DNA from: Garcia nutans
Taxonomy: Eukaryota > Streptophyta > Magnoliopsida > Malpighiales > Euphorbiaceae
Assembly: GCA_947685225.1 (NCBI GenBank)
Contig: CANTUV010000008.1
Location: 35,146,001-35,210,000 of the forward strand
Direction: 5' to 3'
Length of the DNA: 64,000 nt
Every line of letters starts with the position of its first letter. Positions within the stretch are counted from its first letter, which is position 1. Below the pieces are notes generated by a model. It made no database searches. It saw only the letters and a list, made by a program, of their open reading frames with translations, and was not told the DNA's origin. Below, piece by piece: positions 48,391 through 59,542 of the stretch. The position numbers and the translations under genes were made by a program.

Positions 48391-50115
48391 AGCAAAGCAT
48401 GCTAAGCTTCTACCCAACTTGGCTTCAAGAACTAATCCAACCTAGCTTCAAGGGTGGTAACATCTCAATTAGGCTTCAAGGATCCAATCCAACCTAACTT
48501 CAAGAGATTGTTACACTTATTAGGCATGCCACCAACAACAAACTCTGAAAATGGAATAACACATTAGCCACACAATTCATTTAGATTTCATTCTCAATTC
48601 TCATTATCATTTAGGCAAACATGCCTCATTTATCTCCATTGAATCACATTAGCCAATAACAATGGCTTCACATTTTATTTCACAATATAACACTTCATTA
48701 TTCAAGTGTATATTTATCTCATCCATGATCACATTATATCTCATATAGCATCATTCATCATAGCCAAACAAAATGGCATTGTCTCATATCATGTCTTATT
48801 TCATTACAATCCTCATAGCCAATCACAATGGCCTCATATATCATTTAAATCATCAAAATAAATCACAAGTCACATTACATTATCATATAAGCAACATGCT
48901 TTACATACTTTACTTACTTCAAATAAAACAGAACAGAAAGATTATAGCGGTCGCACCAGGCTAAGTCGCGACCGTCCTCCACAATCAAAAGATGAAACTT
49001 TAACACAGTAGGTTTCGCGGTCAGAAGTTCGGTCTAAGTCGCGACCGCACTTCACAATCAAAGATGAAACCTTATCACAGTAGGTTTCGCGGTCAGAAGT
49101 TCGGTCTAAATCGCGACCGCACTTCAATAATAGCGACCGTCCCAAATTACGTGTCTCATGCATAAACCCTAAATTTAACAAACTTTATTTTGTTTAACTT
49201 CAAACACATTATACACAACATAACCTCATTCAAATTGACACAATCAACATCCTCAACACTTATTTACATCTTCCAAACACATTAATAACATTTTTGATAC
49301 CACAACACAATTACAACCAACACAAAGATCAACAAAAATAATCAATCAAAAATAACATAAACAACTCTTACCAATTCAAAACCCTAACTCAACTCAAGCA
49401 TAACTTCAAAATAACAAGGGTAACAAGAGAAAACTTACCTTAAATTAAACTCATAACTTAAAATCAATTAAACACTTGAAAACACAACACAACACATCTC
49501 AAACCCACCAAATCACAAAATCACCAAACCCTTATTCACTTCCAACAAAACTTCCAAATAAACAAAGAAAACAAGAGAATACTTACTTTAGAAGAAGAAT
49601 TTCCACCAATCCTTTGTCAAAACCTTGGATTACTTCTTCAATACACTTCTAGCATCAAGAACACTTATCTTTCCCTTTTGTTAATGGAGAGCCGGCCACT
49701 TCATGAAGAAAGAAGAAAATGATGAAGACACAAAGTCAATTTTTGCTTTTAATCTCCACCAAGTATTCTTATCCAAGCAAATACCAAAATGCCCTCAATC
49801 ATATAACTAACTTTTTGTCTTATCTAAGCCCTTATATGTAATTACACACTTAACACAAAAATATCTTCTTCCACTTAACCAACACTTTGACTCTTCATTT
49901 GACCAATTTATATGTTATATATATCATCATATACACAACATATACCATTCTCTCTAAACCCTAAATCTTTCCCAATACACATATACACAAGCATTCTCCT
50001 CCCAATTTCTTTTCTTATCCCATCATATACATTCAATCCAATATATAACAATAACAACAACAATAACAACAACAACAATATGCAAAACTTCTAGGGCATA
50101 AATGAGGATATTACA
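48391..50115 (-). repeat. Tekay LTR 3, truncated (1725 bp)
   Basis: Begins at the equivalent of LTR position 780 (agcaaagcatgc) after a 2-bp filler TA (48389-48390) that separates it from gag. It ends GAGGATATTACA. It differs from LTRs 1 and 2 at about 48939 (a for c), 49111 (g for a), 49590 (g for a) and 50067 (c for t). Confidence 0.92.
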
Positions 50116-52591
50116 AAATAAATCAAAACATAATCAAATATAGAATTGAATAAGGCAAATAAAAAATCTAAGTTATAGCTACTGTTCCATTTAGGATCCT
50201 TTATTTCAATGTTTAGGGTTTTGGATTTTCATGAGTTTAAGCTACTGTGACTTTTTAAAGAATTAAAATAAATTAAGGATTTTATATTTTAAAAGGTTGG
50301 TAAGACACTTTGATTAACCAAATTAAGGTTTGAATGGTGAAATCATGAAACTAGGGTTTTGGACACTTTAAAATACTTTTGATTTGTGGTTTTAAATGAT
50401 GATTTCAAGCTTACTGTGTAAAATTAAAATATTTGTATTTATATGATTTTTAAGGTTTTAAAAGATTAGGATTTATAAAAAATTTATGGTTTAAGGCATT
50501 AAAGGGCTAGGGTTTTATTATTTTAGGTTTGGAGTTGAGTTAGGGTTTAGTGTTTTAAAATTAGGGTTTTCGGTAATGCATGAAGCATTTTAGGGTTTGA
50601 AAATTAATTTGATACTTTTATGAGGTTTTATGAAAATAAACAAACGATTTAAAGTTTTTTAAAAGCAAAAAAAGTAGTTTTAAAGGCTTTTGGAAAGAAA
50701 GAGAATATAATTTAGGGGTTTTGATAATTTGGAAAGTAAATTAGGGTTTTGGAGTTTTGAAGAAGTAAAAATAACAATTTTATGTCTTTTGGAAAATAAA
50801 CCAATGAAATAAGGTTTTTAACTTTAGAAAAACTAAATTAAAGTTCTAGGGTTTTTGATTTTGACAAACACAATTTCATAATTTTAGCTACTGTGAAAAA
50901 TATAACAAAAGAATTTAATACATACCTCTTTTTGATAGTTCCTCCAAAAATAATTCTTCCTGGATGAATAAAAAACAAAGGCAATTGTTGTCTTTGATCG
51001 TTTGTTAATGCTTTGCTTGTTGCTCTCAAAAAGTCAAATTGATTTGCTGCCTTTCCTTCATAGATTCGGTTTGCAACTCTCCCAATTTTCCTCCCTTTTT
51101 CCTTGTTGTTTAATCCATATTTATAGAAGTTTTTTTGGAATTTTTTTCCTAGTTGCTCACGGCATACATTATAGAATAAGAAACGGAAATCAAAATATAA
51201 TTGTATTAGGTTTCGGAAAATTTACGTCGAAAAATTTCGTTGGCAAAAAAAACTGCTGCGGAAAAATTGCTTTGGCAAAAAAATTTGCCGCAAGAAAAAT
51301 TGTGCTGGCGAAATAATTTGCCACAGTTGGCTGCGACAGGGGGTGAGGAATCGGCCTGCGGGCCATTTCGCCCTCAGGAAACTCCTGCGGGCGAATTGGC
51401 CCATGACCAAGCCCGCGCTGGAATTTTCGGCGATGATTTTTTCATTGCAGATTTTTCCGTCGCCGATTTTTATTTTTATTTTTTTATTTTTATTTTGATT
51501 TTTATTTTTTATTGATAAAAATTAGATAATAAAGCAAAAATTATTTAATTAAGATAACAAAAATTATTTTGGATCAATTAAATTATATTAGACAACACAA
51601 AAATTATTTTAGACTAAACAAAATATTTTGAACCGAACTGGGTCAAAAATTAAGGGTCTATAGATACTATTTTAAAAATGAATTGGCTAGATCCATCTTT
51701 GTCTAAGTTAAATACTTTTATTTATGTTGTTTTTCTTGTGTTTTTTAAAACAAATAATGAAATAAATTTTAATTTTGCTTTTGTTATGGTAGGTGAATAA
51801 AAATAAAACAATAAAACTCATTTGTTCAAATATGTGTTTTAGCTTTTTATCTTGTTTTGCACCACTGTATAGAATTAAAGTTTCTGATTTTGCTTTTCAA
51901 TTTATTTGGTTCATTGGATATGTGTTTATGCATTTCCTGAGTTTCCAATGTAATACTTATTTCTTTAAATTATATGGTCGTTTCTTGTTTTGTTTGTTTA
52001 TTTTGTCATTGCTAACCATCTTGATTTATTCTTATAATATGGTTGTTTTATTTTATGTATTTATTTATTTGTTTAAGAGAAATTGCAAAAGATATATTTT
52101 CACATTTTATAGGTGTCTTATTTTATTCTTTTATTGAATTTTGGACTTTATAAGAGTATGTTTTCACCCAAGGGTGGGTACCCTTTATTATTTTATTTTT
52201 GGATTATTTAATTTATGGATGTATTATTATTTATTTAATAATATTTTTAATATAAGTAATATTATAATAATTTTAAAATATAATAATATTTAGACCTAAA
52301 AAGGAGGCTGATTCATTAAAAAGAGGTCGATTCCAATTAATCAGACATATTGAGAGTGCTAGGCTATTTTTTAAATTCTCCTTGCGTACCCAACTTTTTA
52401 AAATATAGTAAGGGGTGGAAATTCCTTATAAATCGAGTTATCCACACATTCTATTTTCTTCCTGGCCTATCTAGGCAACTCCTATTCTCCCGACTTATGT
52501 TCATTTTCTCTAAGGCTCATAGTCTAATAGTGCCGAAGTCACAATAACCGTTCTACCGAGAGTGATGACGAAAATCCTTGCTCACACTAAG

Positions 52592-53093
52592 TTTAGGTTT
52601 AATCTTGTAAAAAATTATTGAACCAGACATCTTTAGGTTTAATCTTAAAAAGGATTGTTAAACTAGGTATCATTAGGTTTAATATATTGAATTTCAAGTT
52701 CCTCTAAACCGATTTACAATGTTAACTAAAATTTTTTCCACAAATTATTAATTTTGGCCAGATTCTTACTAACCGGAGCAGTATGGGTTCCTCTAGTTAT
52801 TTTATCTATTAAATTAATTTCAAAGTTTATCAAAAATTCTAGAAAAAAATTAATAGGTTTAGAAAGCCCTATGCCAAATTTCAGAATTTTCCTCGTTCTT
52901 TTGCTACTTCAATTCATAATTTCTTTTAGCTCCATCTATTTTGTTCAGAAACCCACTAACTAGATAGTTTGAGTTCTTTTATTTACTCTAGTTACAATAC
53001 CATTTCCAAAATTCGCGAAAATCTTTATTTGTTATTAGAACATATACAAATCCATATATAAAATTTTAAAAATTTTCTAGTTCATTTAATACT
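52592..53093. other. AT-rich sequence right of the nest, no gene
   Basis: The first ~120 bp continue the taggtttaatctt-type repeats seen left of the nest before 7554, so this is the right part of the outermost Tat-like LTR. Beyond about 52720 I see only AT-rich DNA with no supported frame. Confidence 0.5.
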
Positions 53094-53277
53094 CAGGGGC
53101 GAAGATATTAAGGTTAGAAGGGGGGCAGCTGCCCCCTTCTGTTTTAAAAATTATATATATATATATATATATGTTATTAAAATTTTTAAAATACCTAATT
53201 GCCCCCTTTAAATTTTTAAAGAAATATATGATATTTTTATTTTACCCCCTTCACTAAAAAGTCTGGTTTCACCCCTG
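53094..53277. mobile_element. hAT-type MITE, 184 bp
   Basis: Starts CAGGGGCGAAGATAT and ends TCTGGTTTCACCCCTG, giving terminal inverted repeats CAGGGGYGAA. A perfect 8-bp duplication TTAATACT flanks it (53086-53093 and 53278-53285). It has no coding capacity and contains a (TA)n tract. Eight-base duplications and CAGGGG ends are hAT features. Confidence 0.9.
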
Positions 53278-53285
53278 TTAATACT

Positions 53286-54812
53286 TAAATTTTTATTTCT
53301 TTTCCAATTTTCTAATTCCATCAACTTCCAATTTTTCTTGGAAGCAATTATTTACCAATTTTATCTGGTTACTAAATATTTACCAAAAATTATAAAATTT
53401 TAAACACATACTCTATACATATATATAAACATATTTCTATAAGTTTGTAATTTTCTGAGTTCATTTACTATATATTTAAATTGTGTTTCTTAAGTCTTCA
53501 AAGTTCTGACTCTATAAGAACTCTCCACACAACTCAGTTTTTCTTATTTTTCTAAAATATCAAACATGCACTGAAAAGTTTGAAATTTAACATGAGTTGT
53601 CAACATATATATAAACTTCCAGTAATTATTTGGTGATCAATAGCTCTTTCTAGTTAAGCGTAAAAAATTCAATCAACCTAAGTTCCTTATGTGTCATTAC
53701 AAATCCCAGCACTTAACACTTTTAATTCAACATTTTCTTTTCATATTATTAATCTGCTGTTTCAAATTTCTCATATGAAGGTCATTAACATTAACTAACA
53801 TTAACTCTAATTGAAATTTAGTTTAGAATACTCACCTTTTGTAGCTCCTATTCCAATCTTTAAGCCCATTCCCACTTTAAACTTTATACCCTTTTGCTTT
53901 CTCTTCTCTCTTCCTTTCTTTTTCTTTAGTTTGATTAATGTGTATTCTTGTGTTATTTTGATGGCTAGAAAGTGGAGAAAAAAAGTGACTAATCCATTTG
54001 ATTATGTGTAGAACAAGATGGGAATTACACGTTTTAGTTGATTTATCATTCTTTGAAGAGATGAAGTGCTTAGTAATGTGGTTTATATGGCAATGTATAG
54101 TGAAAAATTTTGCTTATCAATGGAAATTTTGAGTTGCAGTATGAAGAGTTTTGAAATGCTAATGGTGGATCCCACTTAGCACAGGTCATCCCACTATTGG
54201 CCCTTTGATTATTTATTTTTTTATTTTACATTTCACCATGTTCCATTTTAATCCTGAAGTCTTTGTTACTTGTACTTCCCCTACAACTCTTTTAATCCCC
54301 ATTTCAATTAGGACCGTAGTTAACGTTTTATTTTTTTTCCAATCCAAGCTTGATTTAAACTAGGGTTATATATATATATATATATATATATATTTTTATA
54401 TATGTATGTAAGTATTTATAGTCATATATGTTTATCTGCATTCCCCTCCAACCTTCGTTATCAATTTTTTTTTTATCACTTAGTTAATTAATTAACTTAG
54501 CCCCCTTATATCTCCATATTCCTCAGTCAAACTTAATTGTCATATTTAGGGTGATCTTTAGTTATATTAATTATCGACATACATATATGTATATACTACA
54601 TGTATTCACATATATATATATATATGTGTGTGTGTGTGCGCGCGCGCGCGTGTATTTATATACATATGATACACCATGTATATCATCCAAACTCCCCCTC
54701 AATCATTTTCGAGTATACTCATATGCGTATATACCTAGGATATACTTCTTGTATATATGTATACTTTGTATATGTATTTCATTTCATATATGTTTATATA
54801 ATGTGTATGTAT
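53286..54812. other. AT-rich intergenic sequence
   Basis: No supported gene. Holds a (TA)n tract (54366-54392) and a compound alternating repeat of TA, TG and CG units (54610-54651). The short frames here are products of low-complexity sequence. Confidence 0.6.
54610..54651. repeat. Compound (TA)n(TG)n(CG)n microsatellite
   Basis: About 16 bp of TA, 14 of TG and 12 of CG without interruption. It is purely alternating pyrimidine-purine sequence. Confidence 0.95.
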
Positions 54813-55215
54813 CACTACAAGAAAAATAATTGACGATGAAAATTAGCGACAGATTCTTATTCGTCGCTAAATAGCTATGTAAAACTGTTAGCTAATTTAG
54901 CGATAGAAAATATCAATCGCTAAATCCGGTACCAAACATTGGCACCATACATTTAGAGGCGATATTAAAAATTCGTCACTAATAAATAAAAATAGCGACA
55001 AAATTTATTTTCGTCGCTAATTAGCGATATATTTTAATTTCATCGCTAATTAATGATGGAACCTATATTTGTCGCTTATTCATCCAAATGAGCGACAAAA
55101 TCTAATTTTTAAATATTTTAAAAATATATACATCGGTTAATTAGAGACGAAAGTCGTATCCATCGCTAATTTTATTATTTATTAGCGACATAACTAATTT
55201 CAAATATTTTTAAAA
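54813..55215. mobile_element. End of a CACTA (En/Spm) element
   Basis: Begins CACTACAAGAAAAAT, the standard CACTA terminus. It is followed by at least a dozen subterminal copies of TTAGCGACGAA/TTCGTCGCTAA-like motifs in both orientations (54844-55190). The matching terminus (…CTTGTAGTG) is not in the next several kilobases, so this is a truncated end or a very diverged element. There is no transposase. The right limit is where the motifs stop. Confidence 0.8.
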
Positions 55216-56806
55216 TAGAGACGGATTTAAGAAACACAATTTAAATATATATACCATATATATATATATATATCATATTTGTATATAACTTGTTTATATG
55301 TTGTTTAGCATTTGTTATGTGCTTAGTTCTTCACATATTCACACATTATGTATTTATGTCATCATACATATAGCATTATGTTTTGTATACATTATATTAT
55401 TACTCTTATTATAATTTTTTACCACTATATGTATACAAGTGTACATATATATTTATTTATTTTCTTATTTCCATTATTCTCACCCGAGTCTAGAGTTTCC
55501 TTTCTAGCTATATATTTGCATATATTTTCATATGATTTGTTGGTATTTATGTTTATTACTCGTTTATCTTATTCATTTATATCAATTGAGATTATCTATG
55601 TCTTGATATAGGTTTTTCCCACTCTAGGATTTTAATTTTTCATATTTGTCATTTTATTAATCGACGATTATTAAATCCCACATAAATTGGGTCAGAGTAT
55701 TACATATATGCTCAAATTTCTTAAGGGAGAAAGTGCATATAGATTTTTACAGTTTTCGCATGGGTATAACTTCGCACTGATTCTTTTTCTGGGCTCAATG
55801 GCACAACTTTTTGCAAATTTATCTATTTAAGTCCATAATTTGTTTAACGAACACTTTAATGTTTCTAGCATTCTCGTTAGTTTCTGCTGACTTGACAATT
55901 AAAAAATAATATTTTGTACTTAATGAAATTATTAACGTCATTTCTCTCTTGCTTTCCCTTTCTCACATCAAAAAGCATAACAATCATAAAATCTTTTTAA
56001 TTTCTATTCAAGTAATTAAAGAAAATTGAAGATTAAAATAGTGCTTTGCCATAAAGAAGCATCAACATAAATTCGCAAAGAAATACAGACAAAAAATGAA
56101 AAAGAAAATTAAATTAAGTTACTTGCACAAACATTAGAAGCAAAAACTAAGAAAATTTCCCCATGAAATTTTTTTTGATATAATTATTCAAGTAATAGAA
56201 TTTCTGCAGAAATCAAAAGGTAAAACTAGATAATACAGGAGCAGTAAAAAAATAGAAGCTCAAGATGGATTCTTTATCTTCCATGAGAAAAAGTGAAACC
56301 ATTAATGGGAATTGTACAAGAATCTTGCAATTTATAGGAGAGGACTGTCAAGGGACATGTACCTTAAGCTAAATTCCAACAAATTCCAATGGTGATATAC
56401 CCATGCCATATCCATCTTTCATTCTCATAGGTATTTCTTTTATGTTTCTCGAATATCAATCTCTCGCTCTCGCTCTTAAATTGCATGTCTCTAACTATGA
56501 ATTTGTGTTGATCAATTCGGGTATTGAAAATTTTGAAAAAAAAAAAATACATGCCTAACTAAATCATCAAAATGATAATTAAACCCAAAAACCAAAACAA
56601 TAAAGTAAGCAAATTAAAAAAAAAAAAAAAAGAAAGCAAATTGACCTAAAATGCACAATAACAAATAAAGAACCTTGAACCCACTTGCAATGGACTCTGC
56701 AGGCACCGACGGCGAACCAAGATGAGGCAGTACAATCAACAAGACCAACTTTACCGCTGATTTACTTAACTCACAAACCCATTGATAGTTTAGGAATTTT
56801 AATTTA
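55216..56806. other. AT-rich intergenic sequence, no gene
   Basis: Simple repeats (TA tracts near 55255, A runs near 56535 and 56615) and no reading frame with recognisable features. Confidence 0.6.
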
Positions 56807-57464
56807 GACCATCTTCAACCCTGGGCTATTCAGAATAGCGCAGCGATTTCATTCCAACACTGTGTTATTACTGCGCTAATTTGAATATTTACTACAGTTG
56901 TGCGCGCACCACTATAGCAACCCTAATTTTTTTTATTATTTTTTTACTGTTTTGTTAATGAATTTTTATTATTAATGTTTAAATAATATATTTTTATATT
57001 TAATGTATTATTATTTATGTCTAAAATATGTATTTATTTCATTTATTAGATCCTAATTTTTTTAATTTATATAATATATTGTATTATTAATTTATTTTTT
57101 ATTTTTAATAATTATAAAAATTTAATTTGTATTAATATAATATTAAATATATGTAGTATTTATAATAAATTATTTATTTAGGATTTTTTTTGTATAGAAA
57201 TAGTGATATTATATATATATTATAATTAAATAAAATACATTAATAGAAAAAATAACAAGCAATACACATCATTAACTTAATTAAAAACACAGCATAATAA
57301 AAAAAGTACTAAAAAATAATATAATATTAATGAGAGAGAAAAATATTAAAAGAATATTTTTTTTAATGTTAAAAATGGTGTAAATAATTAGAGATGATAT
57401 TACCATATTTTAGTATTTTACATTAAAATAGTACAAAAAATGGTACAAATCTTTAGAAATGGCC
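56807..57464. mobile_element. Tourist-like (PIF/Harbinger) MITE, ~658 bp
   Basis: The left end GACCATCTTCAACCC and the right end (inverted) GGCCATTTCTAAAGA form imperfect terminal inverted repeats G(A/G)CCATYTYYAA. The trinucleotide TTA flanks both sides (56804-56806 and 57465-57467). The internal sequence is very AT-rich and non-coding. Related MITEs commonly start GGCCATCTCCAA. Confidence 0.65.
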
Positions 57465-58490
57465 TTAGGGATTCTAACCTGAGAAAGAGAAAAAAAAGAG
57501 AAATGACATTAATAGCTTTATTAATTAAAGAAAAATTGTTTTTAAATTGTAGTCAATAGAGATTAACGGGAATACCAAAAAAAAAAGTTAAAATGCTCAT
57601 TAATAAAAGGGCTTAAATTGTTAGATTTGCAAAAATTGTCCTAAATTGAGAAAAAAAAAAGATTAGTATCAAATTTTACCCCCGTAAAAACTATAAAGGC
57701 TTATTTGCACATTTATCAAATTTTTAAACTTAAAAAAAAAAAAAGACGCACATTCAGAATCAAATGAGTTTTCAAAATTTTCAAAATTATCTTAAAAATT
57801 TTTATTTTATTTGAGATAATTTTTTGTGAGGCCATTAATATTCTACTTATATTTTCAAATAAAATTTAAGAAAATTAATATATTATATTGTTAAATATAA
57901 TATCTTTTCATATTTTTGTTGAGCTCATATATACTAAACTTGACTCATTTAATTTTTAATAATATTTAAAATCATATAATATTTAAATTTAATAAAACAA
58001 TAATAATAAATTAAATATGTTGGAATGCTTTAAGAATTAAATACAAAATATGACAAACTTAACTTCTTCAATAAACGACAGAAATTAGATTTAAATCATT
58101 AATAAAAGTCAACAAAATTAAACGAAAAGTGATGACATTGGTCACTCTCCCCTTCCGCTGTTTTGCACCAAAAATACATTTTTGATTTGGGTTTAGGGCT
58201 GCAGAGCGACAGAGAGAGAGAGTCAGTGAGGCAATAATCAGGAGCTGGGCCAGTGTGCAGGCTATGGAAGAGAATTAACATGACCTTGTCGGTTGTTCTG
58301 CTAGAACACTCTTTCCCTCTTAGAGTGTGTCATTCATTTCTTATATTTCATCGCTGTTTAATTTTTAGTACAAGAAAATCCATGAAACCAATAACCCACC
58401 TGTTTCTTTGAGTGATAGATCTTATTTGTTTGGATGGGATTTTAGGAAACAAAACTCTCTTCTTATATTATCTCTATCTCTCCCTCCAAC
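57465..58490. other. Intergenic sequence and distal promoter of the ZHD gene
   Basis: AT-rich with A runs. A GA repeat (gacagagagagagagagtc near 58208) lies about 330 bp before the presumed start of transcription and could be a GAGA-type promoter element. The minus-strand frame here is not convincing. Confidence 0.45.
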
Positions 58491-58491
58491 A

Positions 58492-58508
58492 TTATATATA
58501 TATATATT
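58492..58508 (+). promoter_or_regulatory. Probable TATA region of the ZHD gene
   Basis: A (TA)n stretch follows a CT-rich tract, about 135 bp before a consensus splice donor (AAG|GTAAGT at 58644). Confidence 0.4.
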
Positions 58509-58591
58509 TTTTCTTGTAAGTTAAGATTTAAAACATTTCTTCTCCCTTAATCTAACTTCCCCAACTAACTTTCTGCTTCATAGTACTTCTC

Positions 58592-58615
58592 ATGGGGCAA
58601 TTACAGCTTTTTTAA
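58592..58615 (+). CDS. Short upstream ORF in ZHD 5' leader
   Basis: ATG at 58592 opens a 7-codon frame (MGQLQLF) ending in TAA. It lies in the presumed first, non-coding exon (ending 58643). It could reduce translation of the main frame if the transcript starts near 58535. Confidence 0.3.
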   Translation: MGQLQLF

Positions 58616-58643
58616 CTTCGAATCTACAGTTTAATTCATCAAG

Positions 58644-59198
58644 GTAAGTATAATAATTAGTTAATTAAAACTATATAGCTAGATAAACCCACTAGGGGGC
58701 CCCATATTATTCTAGCTAGTTTGTACCCTAACAAATAAAATATTTTAGTAGCTAGTCTCATTTTTCCATTTTTTTTCCTGTGTACTTTTGTTAGGTTTAC
58801 CTTTGAAAAAAAAGAAATAGAACAAAATTGAGAAACATTATTCATGTCTTCTAATTCATCTAATCATATAAGCCTATCTACTAATCAATCACTTAGCTTA
58901 CGTCTTTTGGAGTAGAGTTTGGAATATAAGTGAAATGGGTTGGTGGGTGTTGCACCCATAAATGTCAAAATCAGAATAAGAAACGAGAATAATCTTCAGG
59001 GTTTCCTAGTGATTAATTAGTTCTTTGATCATCAGGTTTTGTTTCGTTGATTTTGGATGGGCTAAATTAGGGTTCAAAAGAATTACTGGAAGATGCCATT
59101 ATTTTCACACATATAATCATGGCGGCCGTCGCCCCCACGACCGCCACCAACATTTTGAGAGTAGTAGAATAGTAGGATTCAAAGCTTTTGTTTTGCAG
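58644..59198 (+). other. 5'UTR intron of the ZHD gene
   Basis: A consensus donor AAG|GTAAGT and a consensus acceptor TTTTGTTTTGCAG|AT lie just 9 bases before the start codon. Splicing them removes a stretch with many stops and joins a short leader to ATG 59208. Confidence 0.65.
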
Positions 59199-59207
59199 AT
59201 CAGGTTG

Positions 59208-59511
59208 ATGGAAGTGAAAAGTCAAGAAAAGGGAACCGTGATGCCAAGCTCTTTGGGTTTTAATCCACCTAATAGAGATTCCTCCTCTAAAATTTCTTCT
59301 CCTTCAATAATTTCAGCCATTAGAAAAAGAAAAACCCTTGATAACTATCCTCTTTATCATCATCACCAACTAAATCTACAACCTCAATCTCTCAGATCCA
59401 AAAGAGATTCTGACCTAACCCCAGATCCAACTGCACCTCCACCTCCACTTTCTGCTCCCAATAGATCCATTTCAAGATCACCACCACCACCACTACCACC
59501 TATCACCACCG

Positions 59512-59542
<31 letters not shown>

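Larger units (their letters stand above)
34734..50115 (-). mobile_element. Tandem Tekay array: LTR-internal-LTR-internal-LTR
   Basis: A single target duplication AAATA flanks the whole block (34729-34733 and 50116-50120). Three LTRs (34734-37237, 42098-44601, 48391-50115) alternate with two internal regions, with a repeat period of 7364 bp. Both internals share the same frameshift and the same two nonsense codons, so duplication followed inactivation. The second unit lacks the gag N-terminus, leader, PBS and the outer 779 bp of its LTR. The most economical origin is unequal crossing-over between the two LTRs of one element, followed by a deletion. Confidence 0.93.
8247..51662 (-). mobile_element. 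Large Tat-lineage Ty3/gypsy retrotransposon with nested insertions
   Basis: The LTRs are 8247-17641 and 34033-51662, each interrupted by a Tekay insertion. The target duplication GATAC is at 8242-8246 and 51663-51667. Order on the minus strand: 5' LTR, PBS (34015-34031), ~1-kb leader, gag (to 31112), PR-RT (31047-28826), RNase H pair (28813-27802), integrase (27753-26599), a long 3' region with two antisense genes, PPT (17642-17654), 3' LTR. Subtracting the three nested insertions and their duplications gives about 18.0 kb. The second, aRH-type RNase H and the antisense genes between pol and the 3' LTR are known Tat-lineage traits. There is no room for the ORF1 upstream of gag that defines classic Ogre elements. 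Confidence 0.9.
34033..51662 (-). repeat. Tat element 5' LTR, interrupted
   Basis: The pieces are 34033-34733 and 50121-51662, the latter following the second AAATA duplication. On the plus strand it starts TGTGAGCGGGG and ends GGTCTATA. The last dinucleotide is TA where the other LTR has CA, a single C-to-T change at the terminus. Without the Tekay array it is about 2.24 kb. Confidence 0.9.
7554..52586 (+). mobile_element. Tat-type solo LTR interrupted by the large Tat element
   Basis: The left piece is 7554-8246 (starts TGTAGACCCC) and the right piece 51668-52586 (ends TTGCTCACA). The flanks carry a perfect 5-bp duplication CTAAG (7549-7553 and 52587-52591). Joined, the pieces make about 1.6 kb. 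The right piece, read on the minus strand, aligns with the left end of the large element's LTR (shared words gacttcggcac, ccttagagaa, ggatgactcgat-like, aaaagttgggtacg). It is therefore a related but distinct Tat LTR in the opposite orientation. No internal region remains, so it is a solo LTR. Confidence 0.8.

Noticed and set aside
34734..50115. Two independent Tekay insertions side by side
   Set aside because: There is no TSD around the individual units, one TSD around the whole, and shared nonsense and frameshift mutations.
8247..51662. Segmental duplication as explanation of the two ~2.2-kb copies
   Set aside because: The copies are bounded by one GATAC duplication, end in TG/CA-type termini, and flank a PBS and a PPT, so they are LTRs of one element.
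54551..54833. Overlapping frames across the TA/TG/CG tract
   Set aside because: Low-complexity translation of a microsatellite.
59025..59207. N-terminal extension of the ZHD protein
   Set aside because: The open frame begins with TTG, not ATG, and crosses a strong splice acceptor at 59198. The extension has no family similarity.
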